64,000 nucleotides of DNA, taken from Bog-159 sp963738345 (GTDB taxonomy: Bacteria; Acidobacteriota; Terriglobia; Bryobacterales; Bryobacteraceae). The notes under the pieces are model-generated. The model did no database searches. It saw only the letters and a program-made list of their open reading frames with translations, and was not told the DNA's origin. The translations under genes and the position numbers were made by a program. Shown here piece after piece: positions 25,912 through 34,928 of this stretch. How positions within the stretch are numbered: the stretch's first letter is position 1; each line of letters opens with the position of its first letter. Where the stretch lies: NCBI GenBank assembly GCA_963738345.1, contig CAVTWI010000001.1, forward strand, positions 744,001 to 808,000, in the 5' to 3' direction.

Positions 25912-27624
25912 ATGCCCAACAACACCACGCTGGAACAGGATGAAACCCCAACCATGCCAGAACACGGCGAAAACTTTGCGGACATCCTGTCCCAATACGA
26001 ACAAACCCATAAACACAAACCCGAGGCCGGCGGCCAGGGTCTGACAGGCACGGTCGTCGCCGTCTCCCCAGAGCAGGTCTTTATCGACATCGGTTACAAG
26101 ACCGAAGGCGTCATACCCGTCGCCGCTTTTAAAGACCCGTCCGGAAATATCGCCGTACAGCCGGGCGATCAGTTCCCGGTCACCATCAAGGGACGCAACG
26201 AAGAAGGCTATTACGAGCTTTCCAAAGTACATGTCGAGCGGCCCAAGGACTGGACTTCGCTCGAAGCCGCGTTCGCCGAGAAGCGCTCCATCGCTGGCGT
26301 GGTTTCAGGCGTGGTCAAGGGCGGGCTTAGTGTTGATGTGGGCGTGCGCGCATTCATGCCGGCTTCCCGGTCTGGCGCCAAAGACGTGCCCGAGATGGAG
26401 AAATTGGTCGGGCAGGAAATCACCTGCCGCATCATCAAGCTCGATGTCGCGGACGAAGACGTGGTGGTGGACCGCCGCGTGGTGCTCGAAGAGGAAGAGG
26501 CCGTTGCCCGCCAGAAACTCTTCACCGATCTGAAAGAGGGTACCGTCATGCACGGCACCGTACGCAGCCTGATGGAATACGGCGCGTTCGTTGATATCGG
26601 CGGGATCGATGGCTTGCTGCATGTGGCAGATATTTCCTGGGGCCACGTCAACAAGCCGGCCGATGTGCTCACGGTCGGGCAGGAAGTAGACGTCAAAATT
26701 CTAAAGGTTGATCCCGCCAAGCGCCGCATCGCGCTGGGACTGAAGCAGCTTCTGCCACACCCATGGGAACAGGTCGGCGAGAAGTTTAGAGCCGGCGACC
26801 GGGTGCATGGCACGGTCACCCGCCTGACCGATTTCGGGGCGTTTGTGGAACTCGAACCCGGCGTCGAAGGGCTCATCCATTTGTCGGAAATGTCCTGGTC
26901 GAAGAAGGCGCGGAAACCGGGCGATGTATTGAAGCCGGGCGAGACCGTGGAAGCCGTGGTGTTGAGCGTGAGTCCCGGCGAGCGGCGTATTTCACTGGGA
27001 TTGAAGCAAGCATTGGGCGATCCCTGGGCCGATGCGCAGCAGAAATATCCGGTGGGCGGCGTGGTGGAAGGGCCGGTCGTTACCCTCACCAAGTTCGGCG
27101 CTTTTATACAGCTTGCCGAAGGCGTCGAGGGCATGATTCACGTCGGCGACATCACCGCGGAAAAACGCATCAACCATCCGCAGGATGTATTGAAGACTGC
27201 CCAAGTTGTGCGCGCGCAGATTCTCGAAGTCGATACCGAACGCCGCCGCATCCGGCTGGGCATGAAGCAACTGCAGCCCACCAGCATCGACGAATACATT
27301 GCGGAGCACAAGGAAGGCGACTTGGTCACTGGCCGTATCGCCGATGTTTCCGCCGGACGCGCCAAGGTCGAGTTGGGCGAAGGCATCACCGTGCCTTGTA
27401 AGGTCGCAGGCGCGGAGGCCGGACCGGCGGAATCGCAAGCCGCCCCGTCGAGCGTGGACCTGGGTTCGTTGACCTCGATGCTATCCGCCAAGTGGAAGGG
27501 CGGCGCGGGCGCGGGTTCGCGCGGCGCGAAACGGGAACCGGCGCGGGCTGGCCAGATCCGCAGTTTCCGCATCGTCAAGCTTGACCCGGCCGCCAAAAAG
27601 GTCGAAATTGAACTCGTCGGATAG
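25912..27624 (+). CDS. rpsA: 30S ribosomal protein S1
   Basis: This 570-residue protein has six S1 OB-fold repeats starting near residues 44, 125, 212, 299, 385 and 470. The RNA-binding core (GAFVDIGGIDGLLHVADISW, GAFVELEPGVEGLIHLSEMS) is clearest in repeats 3 and 4. It unfolds mRNA leaders and docks them on the ribosome. The first two repeats are divergent, as in known S1, and the last is separated by an Ala/Gly/Lys-rich linker. It is transcribed divergently from the histidine kinase; the usual neighbours cmk and ihfB are absent. Confidence 0.95.
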   Translation: MPNNTTLEQDETPTMPEHGENFADILSQYEQTHKHKPEAGGQGLTGTVVAVSPEQVFIDIGYKTEGVIPVAAFKDPSGNIAVQPGDQFPVTIKGRNEEGYYELSKVHVERPKDWTSLEAAFAEKRSIAGVVSGVVKGGLSVDVGVRAFMPASRSGAKDVPEMEKLVGQEITCRIIKLDVADEDVVVDRRVVLEEEEAVARQKLFTDLKEGTVMHGTVRSLMEYGAFVDIGGIDGLLHVADISWGHVNKPADVLTVGQEVDVKILKVDPAKRRIALGLKQLLPHPWEQVGEKFRAGDRVHGTVTRLTDFGAFVELEPGVEGLIHLSEMSWSKKARKPGDVLKPGETVEAVVLSVSPGERRISLGLKQALGDPWADAQQKYPVGGVVEGPVVTLTKFGAFIQLAEGVEGMIHVGDITAEKRINHPQDVLKTAQVVRAQILEVDTERRRIRLGMKQLQPTSIDEYIAEHKEGDLVTGRIADVSAGRAKVELGEGITVPCKVAGAEAGPAESQAAPSSVDLGSLTSMLSAKWKGGAGAGSRGAKREPARAGQIRSFRIVKLDPAAKKVEIELVG

Positions 27625-27651
27625 TCGGGCTTAGCGTGCCGGCGATATCGG

Positions 27652-30270
27652 TCACAGGAACTTCGCCACGCGCTCCCGGAAGCGCGTGTAGATCCACGAC
27701 ACCGCCAGTAAAATCACGCCCAGTACGATGAACGAGAAGATGCGCGGCAGCGTATCCAGGTGCCGCAAGTCCCATACGAACAGCTTTAGAATACACGCCA
27801 GCAGCAGCGCCAGGCCCGATATCCGCAGCACCCGGTCGCGCAATGGAAAACCCGACGCCAGCAGGATCACGCCCTGCGCGCCGCAAGCTATGGTCAGCAT
27901 GCTGCCCGAGATCCGCATACAGAGCAACCACGTCAGCAAAGTGGTTGCCAGTAGCGAGAAATAGAGCCGCTGCCGGGTGTCGCGTCGTGAGACAAACTGG
28001 CCAGCGTAGAAGCAGGCGATCGCCACGCAGACTGCCGAGGTCGCGGGACCCAGAAGATAGGCCATCGACCACAGGTAGGCGAGGGCCGCCACGACGCAAC
28101 TCTGCCATCCGAAAACGGCGCGCTTCCACGTTCGCGCGGCCAGCAGGAGCGCCAGCGCCGCCAGTGCCCAGGATGCAGCAACCATCTGCGCCGGCAATCG
28201 CACCCATAGAGCCAGCAGGCCGAAAGCCGCTGCGGCAGACGAGGCCACCGTCAGCACCATGCCTCGTTCTTCGTTGCGGGCGCGCACCGCGATGGCGTAT
28301 GCCAACACAGCGGCATACGCAGGCATTAGCTCGGTCCGATTTACCGCCCACACCATGCATCCGCCGATAGCCGCCAGCGCATACGACATCCGGCGGAATT
28401 CTTCCGGCAGACGCCGCATCCCCAGTTCCAGCAACAGCACCGCCAGCGCCATCCAGGCGACACCTAAATATTCATCGGGCACCAACCGCCAAACCAGTCC
28501 CGTCGCCGCCAGCACTGCCGCTCCCGCGCCGCCCAATCGGAGCAATCCGCCCTCGTTGCCTCGAAACCGGTCTGCCACCGACCACAGTGCGCACAATACC
28601 GCCGCATAGCAAAGCGGCACCGCCACCGCCAAGGGGAACTCGCGCATCTCGATAGCAGTTCCGGCCAATCCCAGGACTAACAGCAGGTAGCCCTGCAAGC
28701 GAAAATCGAACAGCCGCTTCCACCATCCGAACGCGAACGCGCCCGCCGCCGCGCTCTGCCACAACACGCTGCGATAGGGTTCCGAAGTCCTCTTGCCGAT
28801 TACAACTGCCACCATCCCTGCACCCGCGTAGCCGTAGAATTCATCCGCGGCGTACAGTGCGCGATTGGCATAAAAGGCCACGGCGTCGAGCGACGCGACC
28901 GGTGTCCACTGTTCGGCGGGCAGTACCCACACGTCGATAGCCACCAGGCGCAGCACCTCCACGCCGAATAGCGATGTGCCCAACCAGCGCAAATAAGGCG
29001 CGCGCAACCGCAAGCCCGCGAGATAAAGCAACTCCGCCTCCACCGCCAGAGCGGATGCGATCCACTGATGATCGAGCTTCTGAAAGATGGCTGCGGCCGC
29101 CAAGCCTGCCATCAGCGTAGCCGCGCCCTGCCACTTGCCGGAGCGAATGCGCAACGCGCCGCCGATTAGGTACGCTACCGCCGCTGCAGCCAAGAGCATC
29201 CACACCCGGTCCGGCGCGGCCGTCTGCCACTTCAGCACCGAAAGCCCCAGCGCACCGGCAGCGTTCAACGGGAGCAGCCATGCTTCGGGATGCAGCACGT
29301 CGAAGATCTCGAAGAGCAGCCAGTAGACGATGAAGATGGCCTGCGCCTGCCATAACGGCGCGCCCGAATCGCCGCGCATCACCACTACGCCATAGGTGGC
29401 CACCAGCCCAAACAGCGCCATGCGTACCCACGCGAAGCGGTGCGCCACGTAGAGCAGGGAAGCCGCCAGCGGCACCAGCGCCAGAAAAGGCAGCGACGCC
29501 ATATCCGTAATCGCCAGGGTGGCAAACGCCACGAAATAGGCCAGCCCCGCAACAGTCTGCGACCGGTAGCGCAACGCGTGCGCGATCATTCCGAGCGCCA
29601 CCGCCAGCAGCAGGATCGCGCCGATCACCGGGCTGCTGACCACGCGGGCCGACTCCACCGCATGCATCGCGTAGACGGTCACGTAGAGTGCCGCCCATCC
29701 GCCGCCCAACAGACCGCGCGCGAACATCCGGTAGCGTTCCCTACGCTCCAAAACCACGCCGCCCGCCAGCAGCGCCGCGCTTGCCGCCAGACATATGGCA
29801 ACCCGGCCCAACGGACCGAATTGCGTAAACGAGTAGCGCAGCAGCAGCGCCAGCCCCACCACCAGCACGAACACGCCGATCTTGTTCAGCCAGCTTCCGC
29901 CCAGAATGGTTTCCCATTCGCGCGACGGCGGCGCGGCCTGCGGTACTGGCTTCATCACAGGTTCCGAAACGGGTTCCGGCTCAAGTTGCCGCCATACGAT
30001 GGGCTCCGGTGCAACAGGCGCCGCTTCCGCCAGCGGGGGCCCGACGACCGCCATTACTGGAGCCACCGGGATCACCGGCGCTTTCTCAACCACCGGCTCA
30101 ACCACACGCTTAACCACCGGTTCGGGCGTCACCTTAGCCCGCAGTTCCTGTGCGTAAACACGCGACGTCAGTTCCTGGATCTGCGCCTCCATCTGCCCCA
30201 TACGCGTCCGCAGATTACGCCACATCACCAGGCCGACAACGACTATACAGAAGATGAGGAAGATTTCCAT
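27652..30270 (-). CDS. DUF2339 multi-helix membrane protein
   Basis: This protein of about 872 residues begins with one helix (FLIFCIVVVGLVMW), a short coiled coil (MEAQIQELTSRVYAQELRAK) and a Pro/Val-rich linker. About 20 to 25 membrane helices follow, starting with WLNKIGVFVLVVGLALLLRY, the hallmark of the DUF2339 family of predicted membrane proteins. Function unknown. ATG 30270 is chosen because AGGTGG lies just upstream; a longer frame to 30420 would overlap the preceding gene deeply. Its first 28 bases overlap the end of the LplT-Aas gene, so they are co-transcribed. Confidence 0.85.
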   Translation of the reverse strand: MEIFLIFCIVVVGLVMWRNLRTRMGQMEAQIQELTSRVYAQELRAKVTPEPVVKRVVEPVVEKAPVIPVAPVMAVVGPPLAEAAPVAPEPIVWRQLEPEPVSEPVMKPVPQAAPPSREWETILGGSWLNKIGVFVLVVGLALLLRYSFTQFGPLGRVAICLAASAALLAGGVVLERRERYRMFARGLLGGGWAALYVTVYAMHAVESARVVSSPVIGAILLLAVALGMIAHALRYRSQTVAGLAYFVAFATLAITDMASLPFLALVPLAASLLYVAHRFAWVRMALFGLVATYGVVVMRGDSGAPLWQAQAIFIVYWLLFEIFDVLHPEAWLLPLNAAGALGLSVLKWQTAAPDRVWMLLAAAAVAYLIGGALRIRSGKWQGAATLMAGLAAAAIFQKLDHQWIASALAVEAELLYLAGLRLRAPYLRWLGTSLFGVEVLRLVAIDVWVLPAEQWTPVASLDAVAFYANRALYAADEFYGYAGAGMVAVVIGKRTSEPYRSVLWQSAAAGAFAFGWWKRLFDFRLQGYLLLVLGLAGTAIEMREFPLAVAVPLCYAAVLCALWSVADRFRGNEGGLLRLGGAGAAVLAATGLVWRLVPDEYLGVAWMALAVLLLELGMRRLPEEFRRMSYALAAIGGCMVWAVNRTELMPAYAAVLAYAIAVRARNEERGMVLTVASSAAAAFGLLALWVRLPAQMVAASWALAALALLLAARTWKRAVFGWQSCVVAALAYLWSMAYLLGPATSAVCVAIACFYAGQFVSRRDTRQRLYFSLLATTLLTWLLCMRISGSMLTIACGAQGVILLASGFPLRDRVLRISGLALLLACILKLFVWDLRHLDTLPRIFSFIVLGVILLAVSWIYTRFRERVAKFL

Positions 30271-33200
30271 GATCCACCTGCCAACTCTTCCGCGCGCATT
30301 CTCAAGCCGCGCAAATCCAGCTTTCCAGTGCCCAGTTGGGGAATTGTCTCCACCCGGTATAAGTTCTCGCGCTTCGGAATCCACAAGCGCGGCAGATCCG
30401 TCGCCGCCAGGCGCTGCCACAACTCCGCCGGATCCATCTCGTGCACATACAACGCCACCAGTTGCTCACCGCGCCGCGCATCGTCGAGCGAAGTGACCGC
30501 ACACGGCGCCGCTCCCAATTCCGCCGCGATGGCATCTTCGATACGCAGATGCGGCACCATCTCGCCCCCGATCTTGCTGAACCGTGAGAGCCGGTCGGTG
30601 ATGCGAATGAATCCTTCGTCGTCAATAGCCGCGATGTCGCCGGTGATATACCAGTCACCGCGCAACGCTTCTGCCGTGCGTTCCGCTTCTCCCAGGTAAC
30701 CCATCATCCGGTTCGCCCCTTTCACCAGCAGCAGCCCCGCTTGATTGGGACCGAGCGGCGCGAAGCTTGCCGCGTCCACCACCCGCGCTGCGACGCCCGG
30801 CACCGGATGCCCCACCGTGCCTGGTTTATTGCCGGTCTGCGGCTCATCGCTCGCCTCGAAATTAGGGACGTTCACCGCAATCACCGGCGACATCTCGGTG
30901 CAGCCGTAGCCTTCCAGCAATTCCACGCTGAACTTCTCGCGAAACGCGGCGGCAATCGGTTCCCGCAACTTCTCCGCTCCGACCAACACAAAGCGCAGGC
31001 TGGCGAATTCTTCCTTCTCGCACTTGCGCGTGTAGCCTGCACAGAACGTGGGCGTCGAAAGCAGGAACGTCGCCTGATACTTCGCGATCAATTCGCCCAC
31101 GGCTTTCGATTCCGTCGGATTCGGATGGTACACCGCGCCGCATCCCGCAATCAGCGGAAACCAGATGGTCACCGTGTATCCGAACGAATGAAAAAACGGC
31201 AGCACGCCTACGATGCGGTCACGCTCGCCGATCCAGAACACTTGTGCCATGGCTTCGATATTCGCGAGCACGTTGTAGTGCGACAGCATCACGCCCTTCG
31301 GTATCCCGGTGCTGCCGCTGGAGAAAATCACGGTAGCCAATGAATCCGGCCGTGCCGTTCCACCGAGCCACCGCGACGGCGCCAACCGGGCCGCCAGCAG
31401 CGCACGCAGACGGGCCATTCCGCTCACCCGCGCCAGAATATCTTCCACGAAGACCATGCCTTCTTGCGCATCGATCTTGGCCTTCGTCAGGAATACGCGC
31501 GACGTCACCACGGTGCGGATGGCGCAGCGTTCGCGCGCGGCGGCCATAGCCTCGGCCCCTGCCGTGAAATTCAGATTCACCGGTACGCGGCCCGCCAGCG
31601 TAATCCCCACATTTACCAGCGCGCCCGCCACGCTCGGCGGCAGCAGTACGCCGATCATCTCTTCGCCGCGGCGAGTGCGCGCCCAGTTTGCCATTAACAA
31701 ACCGCCGGTGAGCATGCGACCGTAAGTCAATTCGCGCCCGCTCGAATCGGCCATCGCGAAATGGCTCCAGTTGCGGCGCGCACTGCGGATCAGGCGGCGC
31801 GGCAGCGTGTCTCCCGCGGTCTGGCGGTGCGCCGTGGCTTCCGCTCCCAACTCCTGCATCGCCAGCCGAATTTCGTGCGCCGCGGAGTTCGCCGGCATCG
31901 GCGCGCCGAACGAAACCGTCACCGGATACGGAATTCGCTTCGGCCACTTGGAATAAAAACGGCCGCGCTCGAAACTGAAAATGCTGCCCCATACCCGATC
32001 CAGATGCACCGGGATGATCGGCACGTCCAGGCCCTGCACGATCTTTTCCATGCCGCGCTTAAACGGCAGCGAATTTCCAGTACGGGTGATGGCGCCTTCC
32101 GCAAAGATACAAACCACATGCCCGGCCGCGAGTTCCTTGCGCGCCGCGCGAATGGCTGCGATGGCGTCGCGCCCGCCGCCCACCGGGATCGCTTTGTTCT
32201 TACGCAAAAATCCGCCCAGCCCCTTCACCTGAAAGTACGGTTTGAAGACCATGAAGCGAACGAAGCGCTGTATGCAGGAGCCCACCAGAAGACCGTCCAC
32301 TTGCGACATGTGGTTGGACACCAGCAGAGCCGGGCCGCGGAACGGTACGTTGCCCCCCCCCACAATGCGTATGCGGAAAAGGCTATGCGTAATCAGCCAC
32401 AGCATGAAGCGAATGAAAAAGTCGTCCACCTTCGAGACGATATAAACGGTAATTCCCAGGCTCACGAAGCCGAACGCCAGGATGATGTGCGGCGGGCTGA
32501 TATGTAGGGCGTTCTGGCATACATAGAACACCGCCGTGGCCAGCAGCATACCCAGCGTATTGTAGATGTTGTTGGTGGCGATGATGCGGCCCTTTTCGCC
32601 GCTCTCGCTACGCTGTTGCAAATAGGCGTTCAGCGGTACAAAGAACACGCCAGCCGCAATGCCCAGCATCGAAAGCATCACTACCGAAGCCACGTAAGAT
32701 CCGCGCGCGGCATAAAGCCCCAGGCTGAATACGCCCATGAAAATGGACCCGAGAGGCACCAGGCCGATCTCCACTTTGTCGCCCGAGAGGCGCCCGGCCA
32801 GCATGCTTCCCGCACCGATGCCCAGCGAGAGGCAGGTCAACAAAAGCCCCACCAACCGGTCGCTGGCCTTCAACGTTTCGGTGCCGAAGAGCATCAGGTC
32901 CATCTGGAACAGCAGCGCCAGAAACCAGAAGTAAGAGATCGCCATCACCGTCAGCCACAACGGACGGTCGCGCAGCAGATGCTTCGTCCCCTCCACGATT
33001 TCGGCCACCGGATTCAGGCGGAACGGCTCGTGTGCCGCGGCCGCGGGCACTCGCGTAATGCGAAAACTGGTCAGGCATCCAATCACCGCAACGGTGGTCA
33101 GCACTACGCCGATCTTCCATTCCGACGTTTTCCAGGTGGTAAATAGGAATGGCCCGATCGACGTGCCCAGCACGATAGCCACCAGCGTGGTCATTTCAAG

Positions 33201-33644
33201 CAAAGCGTTGGCGCGCGACAAATCGCGCTCGGAAACCAGTTCGGGCACGATGGAATACTTGGCCGGACTGAATACCGTGTAATGCACGGCCATCAAAAAC
33301 AGAACCACAAACATCCACGGGATGCTGTTCGAGAAGAAAACCACGATGCCCAGCGCCATCACCGCAATTTCGAAAATCTTGACGCCGATCAGGACTTTGC
33401 GTTTGCTGATCGCGTCGGCCAGTTGCCCCGAGTAGCCGGTGAAGAGCAGCGACGGCAGTACGAAAATAGCTCCCGCCAGAGCCAGATATTTCCCGCTCTG
33501 GTCCGCGCGCGCAACAATATGGACCGCCCGCAGCGAAACAATGATGCGGTAAGCGTTGTCGTTGAACGCACCCAGAAACTGGGTCCAGAGGAAGGCCAGG
33601 AAGCCTCCGTTTTTGAGTACGTCTTTGAATCCGCTATTTGCCAT
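30243..33644 (-). CDS. LplT-PlsC-Aas trifunctional fusion (lysophospholipid import and reacylation)
   Basis: This protein of about 1133 residues has three parts. An MFS transporter comes first (about 1-415; GGFLAFLWTQFLGAFNDNAY). A PlsC acyltransferase follows (about 430-630) with SNHMSQVDG and FAEGAITRTG. An AMP-binding acyl-ACP synthetase is last (from about 650) with VIFSSGSTGIPKGVMLSHYN and YITGDIAAIDDEG. In E. coli the LplT flippase and the Aas acyltransferase-synthetase are separate neighbours that recycle lysophosphatidylethanolamine; here all three are one chain. The start ATG 33644 gives MANSGFKDVLKNGG. A 9-base C run sits at 32353-32361 in frame. Confidence 0.92.
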   Translation of the reverse strand: MANSGFKDVLKNGGFLAFLWTQFLGAFNDNAYRIIVSLRAVHIVARADQSGKYLALAGAIFVLPSLLFTGYSGQLADAISKRKVLIGVKIFEIAVMALGIVVFFSNSIPWMFVVLFLMAVHYTVFSPAKYSIVPELVSERDLSRANALLEMTTLVAIVLGTSIGPFLFTTWKTSEWKIGVVLTTVAVIGCLTSFRITRVPAAAAHEPFRLNPVAEIVEGTKHLLRDRPLWLTVMAISYFWFLALLFQMDLMLFGTETLKASDRLVGLLLTCLSLGIGAGSMLAGRLSGDKVEIGLVPLGSIFMGVFSLGLYAARGSYVASVVMLSMLGIAAGVFFVPLNAYLQQRSESGEKGRIIATNNIYNTLGMLLATAVFYVCQNALHISPPHIILAFGFVSLGITVYIVSKVDDFFIRFMLWLITHSLFRIRIVGGGNVPFRGPALLVSNHMSQVDGLLVGSCIQRFVRFMVFKPYFQVKGLGGFLRKNKAIPVGGGRDAIAAIRAARKELAAGHVVCIFAEGAITRTGNSLPFKRGMEKIVQGLDVPIIPVHLDRVWGSIFSFERGRFYSKWPKRIPYPVTVSFGAPMPANSAAHEIRLAMQELGAEATAHRQTAGDTLPRRLIRSARRNWSHFAMADSSGRELTYGRMLTGGLLMANWARTRRGEEMIGVLLPPSVAGALVNVGITLAGRVPVNLNFTAGAEAMAAARERCAIRTVVTSRVFLTKAKIDAQEGMVFVEDILARVSGMARLRALLAARLAPSRWLGGTARPDSLATVIFSSGSTGIPKGVMLSHYNVLANIEAMAQVFWIGERDRIVGVLPFFHSFGYTVTIWFPLIAGCGAVYHPNPTESKAVGELIAKYQATFLLSTPTFCAGYTRKCEKEEFASLRFVLVGAEKLREPIAAAFREKFSVELLEGYGCTEMSPVIAVNVPNFEASDEPQTGNKPGTVGHPVPGVAARVVDAASFAPLGPNQAGLLLVKGANRMMGYLGEAERTAEALRGDWYITGDIAAIDDEGFIRITDRLSRFSKIGGEMVPHLRIEDAIAAELGAAPCAVTSLDDARRGEQLVALYVHEMDPAELWQRLAATDLPRLWIPKRENLYRVETIPQLGTGKLDLRGLRMRAEELAGGSWKSSSSSV

Positions 33645-33817
33645 GACAATTAAGAATGCACGGCGCGCACCGTTGCGCCGGAGTGGTGAGAGTACCACGG
33701 GTCAATGGTTTAGCGGTAGAGACCGCCAATCGCCCGGCAGTCGGCGTACAGTTTTTGTATGCATGATGTACATCCGCCGCGCGATACAATAAGGCTTGGC
33801 AGTCGAAGGTCTGAGCA

Positions 33818-34927
33818 ATGAAGACCGTGGCTGAACATCTCTCCTCGCAAGTCCGCGAAGGAGAGCTCTACGAAAACCTGGATTCCAACCGCGTCCGCTG
33901 TTACGCCTGCGGCCACTGCTGCCCTATTCCTGCCGGTTTCAACGGCGTCTGTAAAGTGCGCTATAACCGCGGTGGCAAACTCTATGTGCCCTACGGCTAT
34001 GTGAGCGCCCTGCATGCCGATCCCATCGAGAAAAAGCCTTTCTTCCACGCCCTCCCGGGAACCCGCGCCCTGAGTTTCGGCATGCTCGGTTGCGACTTGC
34101 ATTGCGGATATTGCCAGAATTGGGTGACTTCGCAGGCGCTGCGCGATTTCCGCTCTTCGCTCGATTTTACCCGCATCACCCCCCGCGAAATCGTGCAGGC
34201 GGCGCTCCACTGCGGCGCGGCCAGTGTCGTCAGCACCTACAACGAACCGCTGATCACCGCCGAATGGGCCGTCGCTGTCTTTCGCGAGGCGCGGGCCGCG
34301 GGACTCGTCACCGGTTTTGTCTCGAACGGCAATGCCACCCCCGAGGTGCTTGCCTACCTGCAGCCTTGGGTGGACCTCTACAAAGTGGATCTGAAGAGTT
34401 TCGACGATCGGCATTATCACGAACTGGGCGGCCGGCTTGCGCCCATCCTCGATTCCATCCGCCGCATCCATCAAATGGGCTTCTGGCTCGAAGTTGTCAC
34501 CCTGGTCGTTCCTGGCTTCAACGATTCTGAACGCGAACTCACAGACACCGCCGAATTCCTGGCGGATATTTCGCCGGACATCCCCTGGCACGTCACCGCG
34601 TTTCACGAAGACTACAAAATGTTTGGACAAGGCAACACCGGTGCGGCCTCCCTGCTTCGCGCCGCCCAAATCGGGCAAGCCGCCGGGCTGCACTATGTTT
34701 ACGCGGGCAATCTGCCAGGGAAAACCGGACGGCTGGAGGATACGAATTGCCCTCAATGTGGCGGCACAATAATCGAACGCCGCGGATTCCAAGTACTGAG
34801 TAACCGGCTTACGGCGGATGGCCGTTGCCCCGCGTGCGCCACGCCCATCGCGGGCAAATGGACTGGCTCATCCGGCCACAAACGAGCAACTAAGAATCAC
34901 GACACGCTAGGCGTGCCCTGCGGGTGA
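33818..34927 (+). CDS. amrS: AmmeMemoRadiSam system radical SAM enzyme AmrS
   Basis: This 369-residue radical SAM protein has the cluster motif CDLHCGYC in MLGCDLHCGYCQNWVTSQ, the N-terminal Cys-rich CYACGHCCPIPAGFNGVC and a C-terminal CPQCGG..CPAC knuckle. FSNG-like VTGFVSNGN and VDLYKVDLKSFDD mark the barrel. It matches the pyruvate-formate-lyase-activase-like member of AmmeMemoRadiSam. The partner gene begins two bases downstream of its stop, so they form one operon. The system is known across bacteria and archaea; its substrate is not established to my knowledge. Confidence 0.9.
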   Translation: MKTVAEHLSSQVREGELYENLDSNRVRCYACGHCCPIPAGFNGVCKVRYNRGGKLYVPYGYVSALHADPIEKKPFFHALPGTRALSFGMLGCDLHCGYCQNWVTSQALRDFRSSLDFTRITPREIVQAALHCGAASVVSTYNEPLITAEWAVAVFREARAAGLVTGFVSNGNATPEVLAYLQPWVDLYKVDLKSFDDRHYHELGGRLAPILDSIRRIHQMGFWLEVVTLVVPGFNDSERELTDTAEFLADISPDIPWHVTAFHEDYKMFGQGNTGAASLLRAAQIGQAAGLHYVYAGNLPGKTGRLEDTNCPQCGGTIIERRGFQVLSNRLTADGRCPACATPIAGKWTGSSGHKRATKNHDTLGVPCG

Positions 34928-34928
34928 C

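Noticed and set aside
29440..30699. 419-residue frame antisense to the DUF2339 gene
   Set aside because: His/Arg-rich shadow with no start signal.
33710..34792. 360-residue frame antisense to the radical SAM gene
   Set aside because: Composition is that of a shadow of a GC-rich gene, there is no ribosome binding site, and the sense gene is a clear AmrS.
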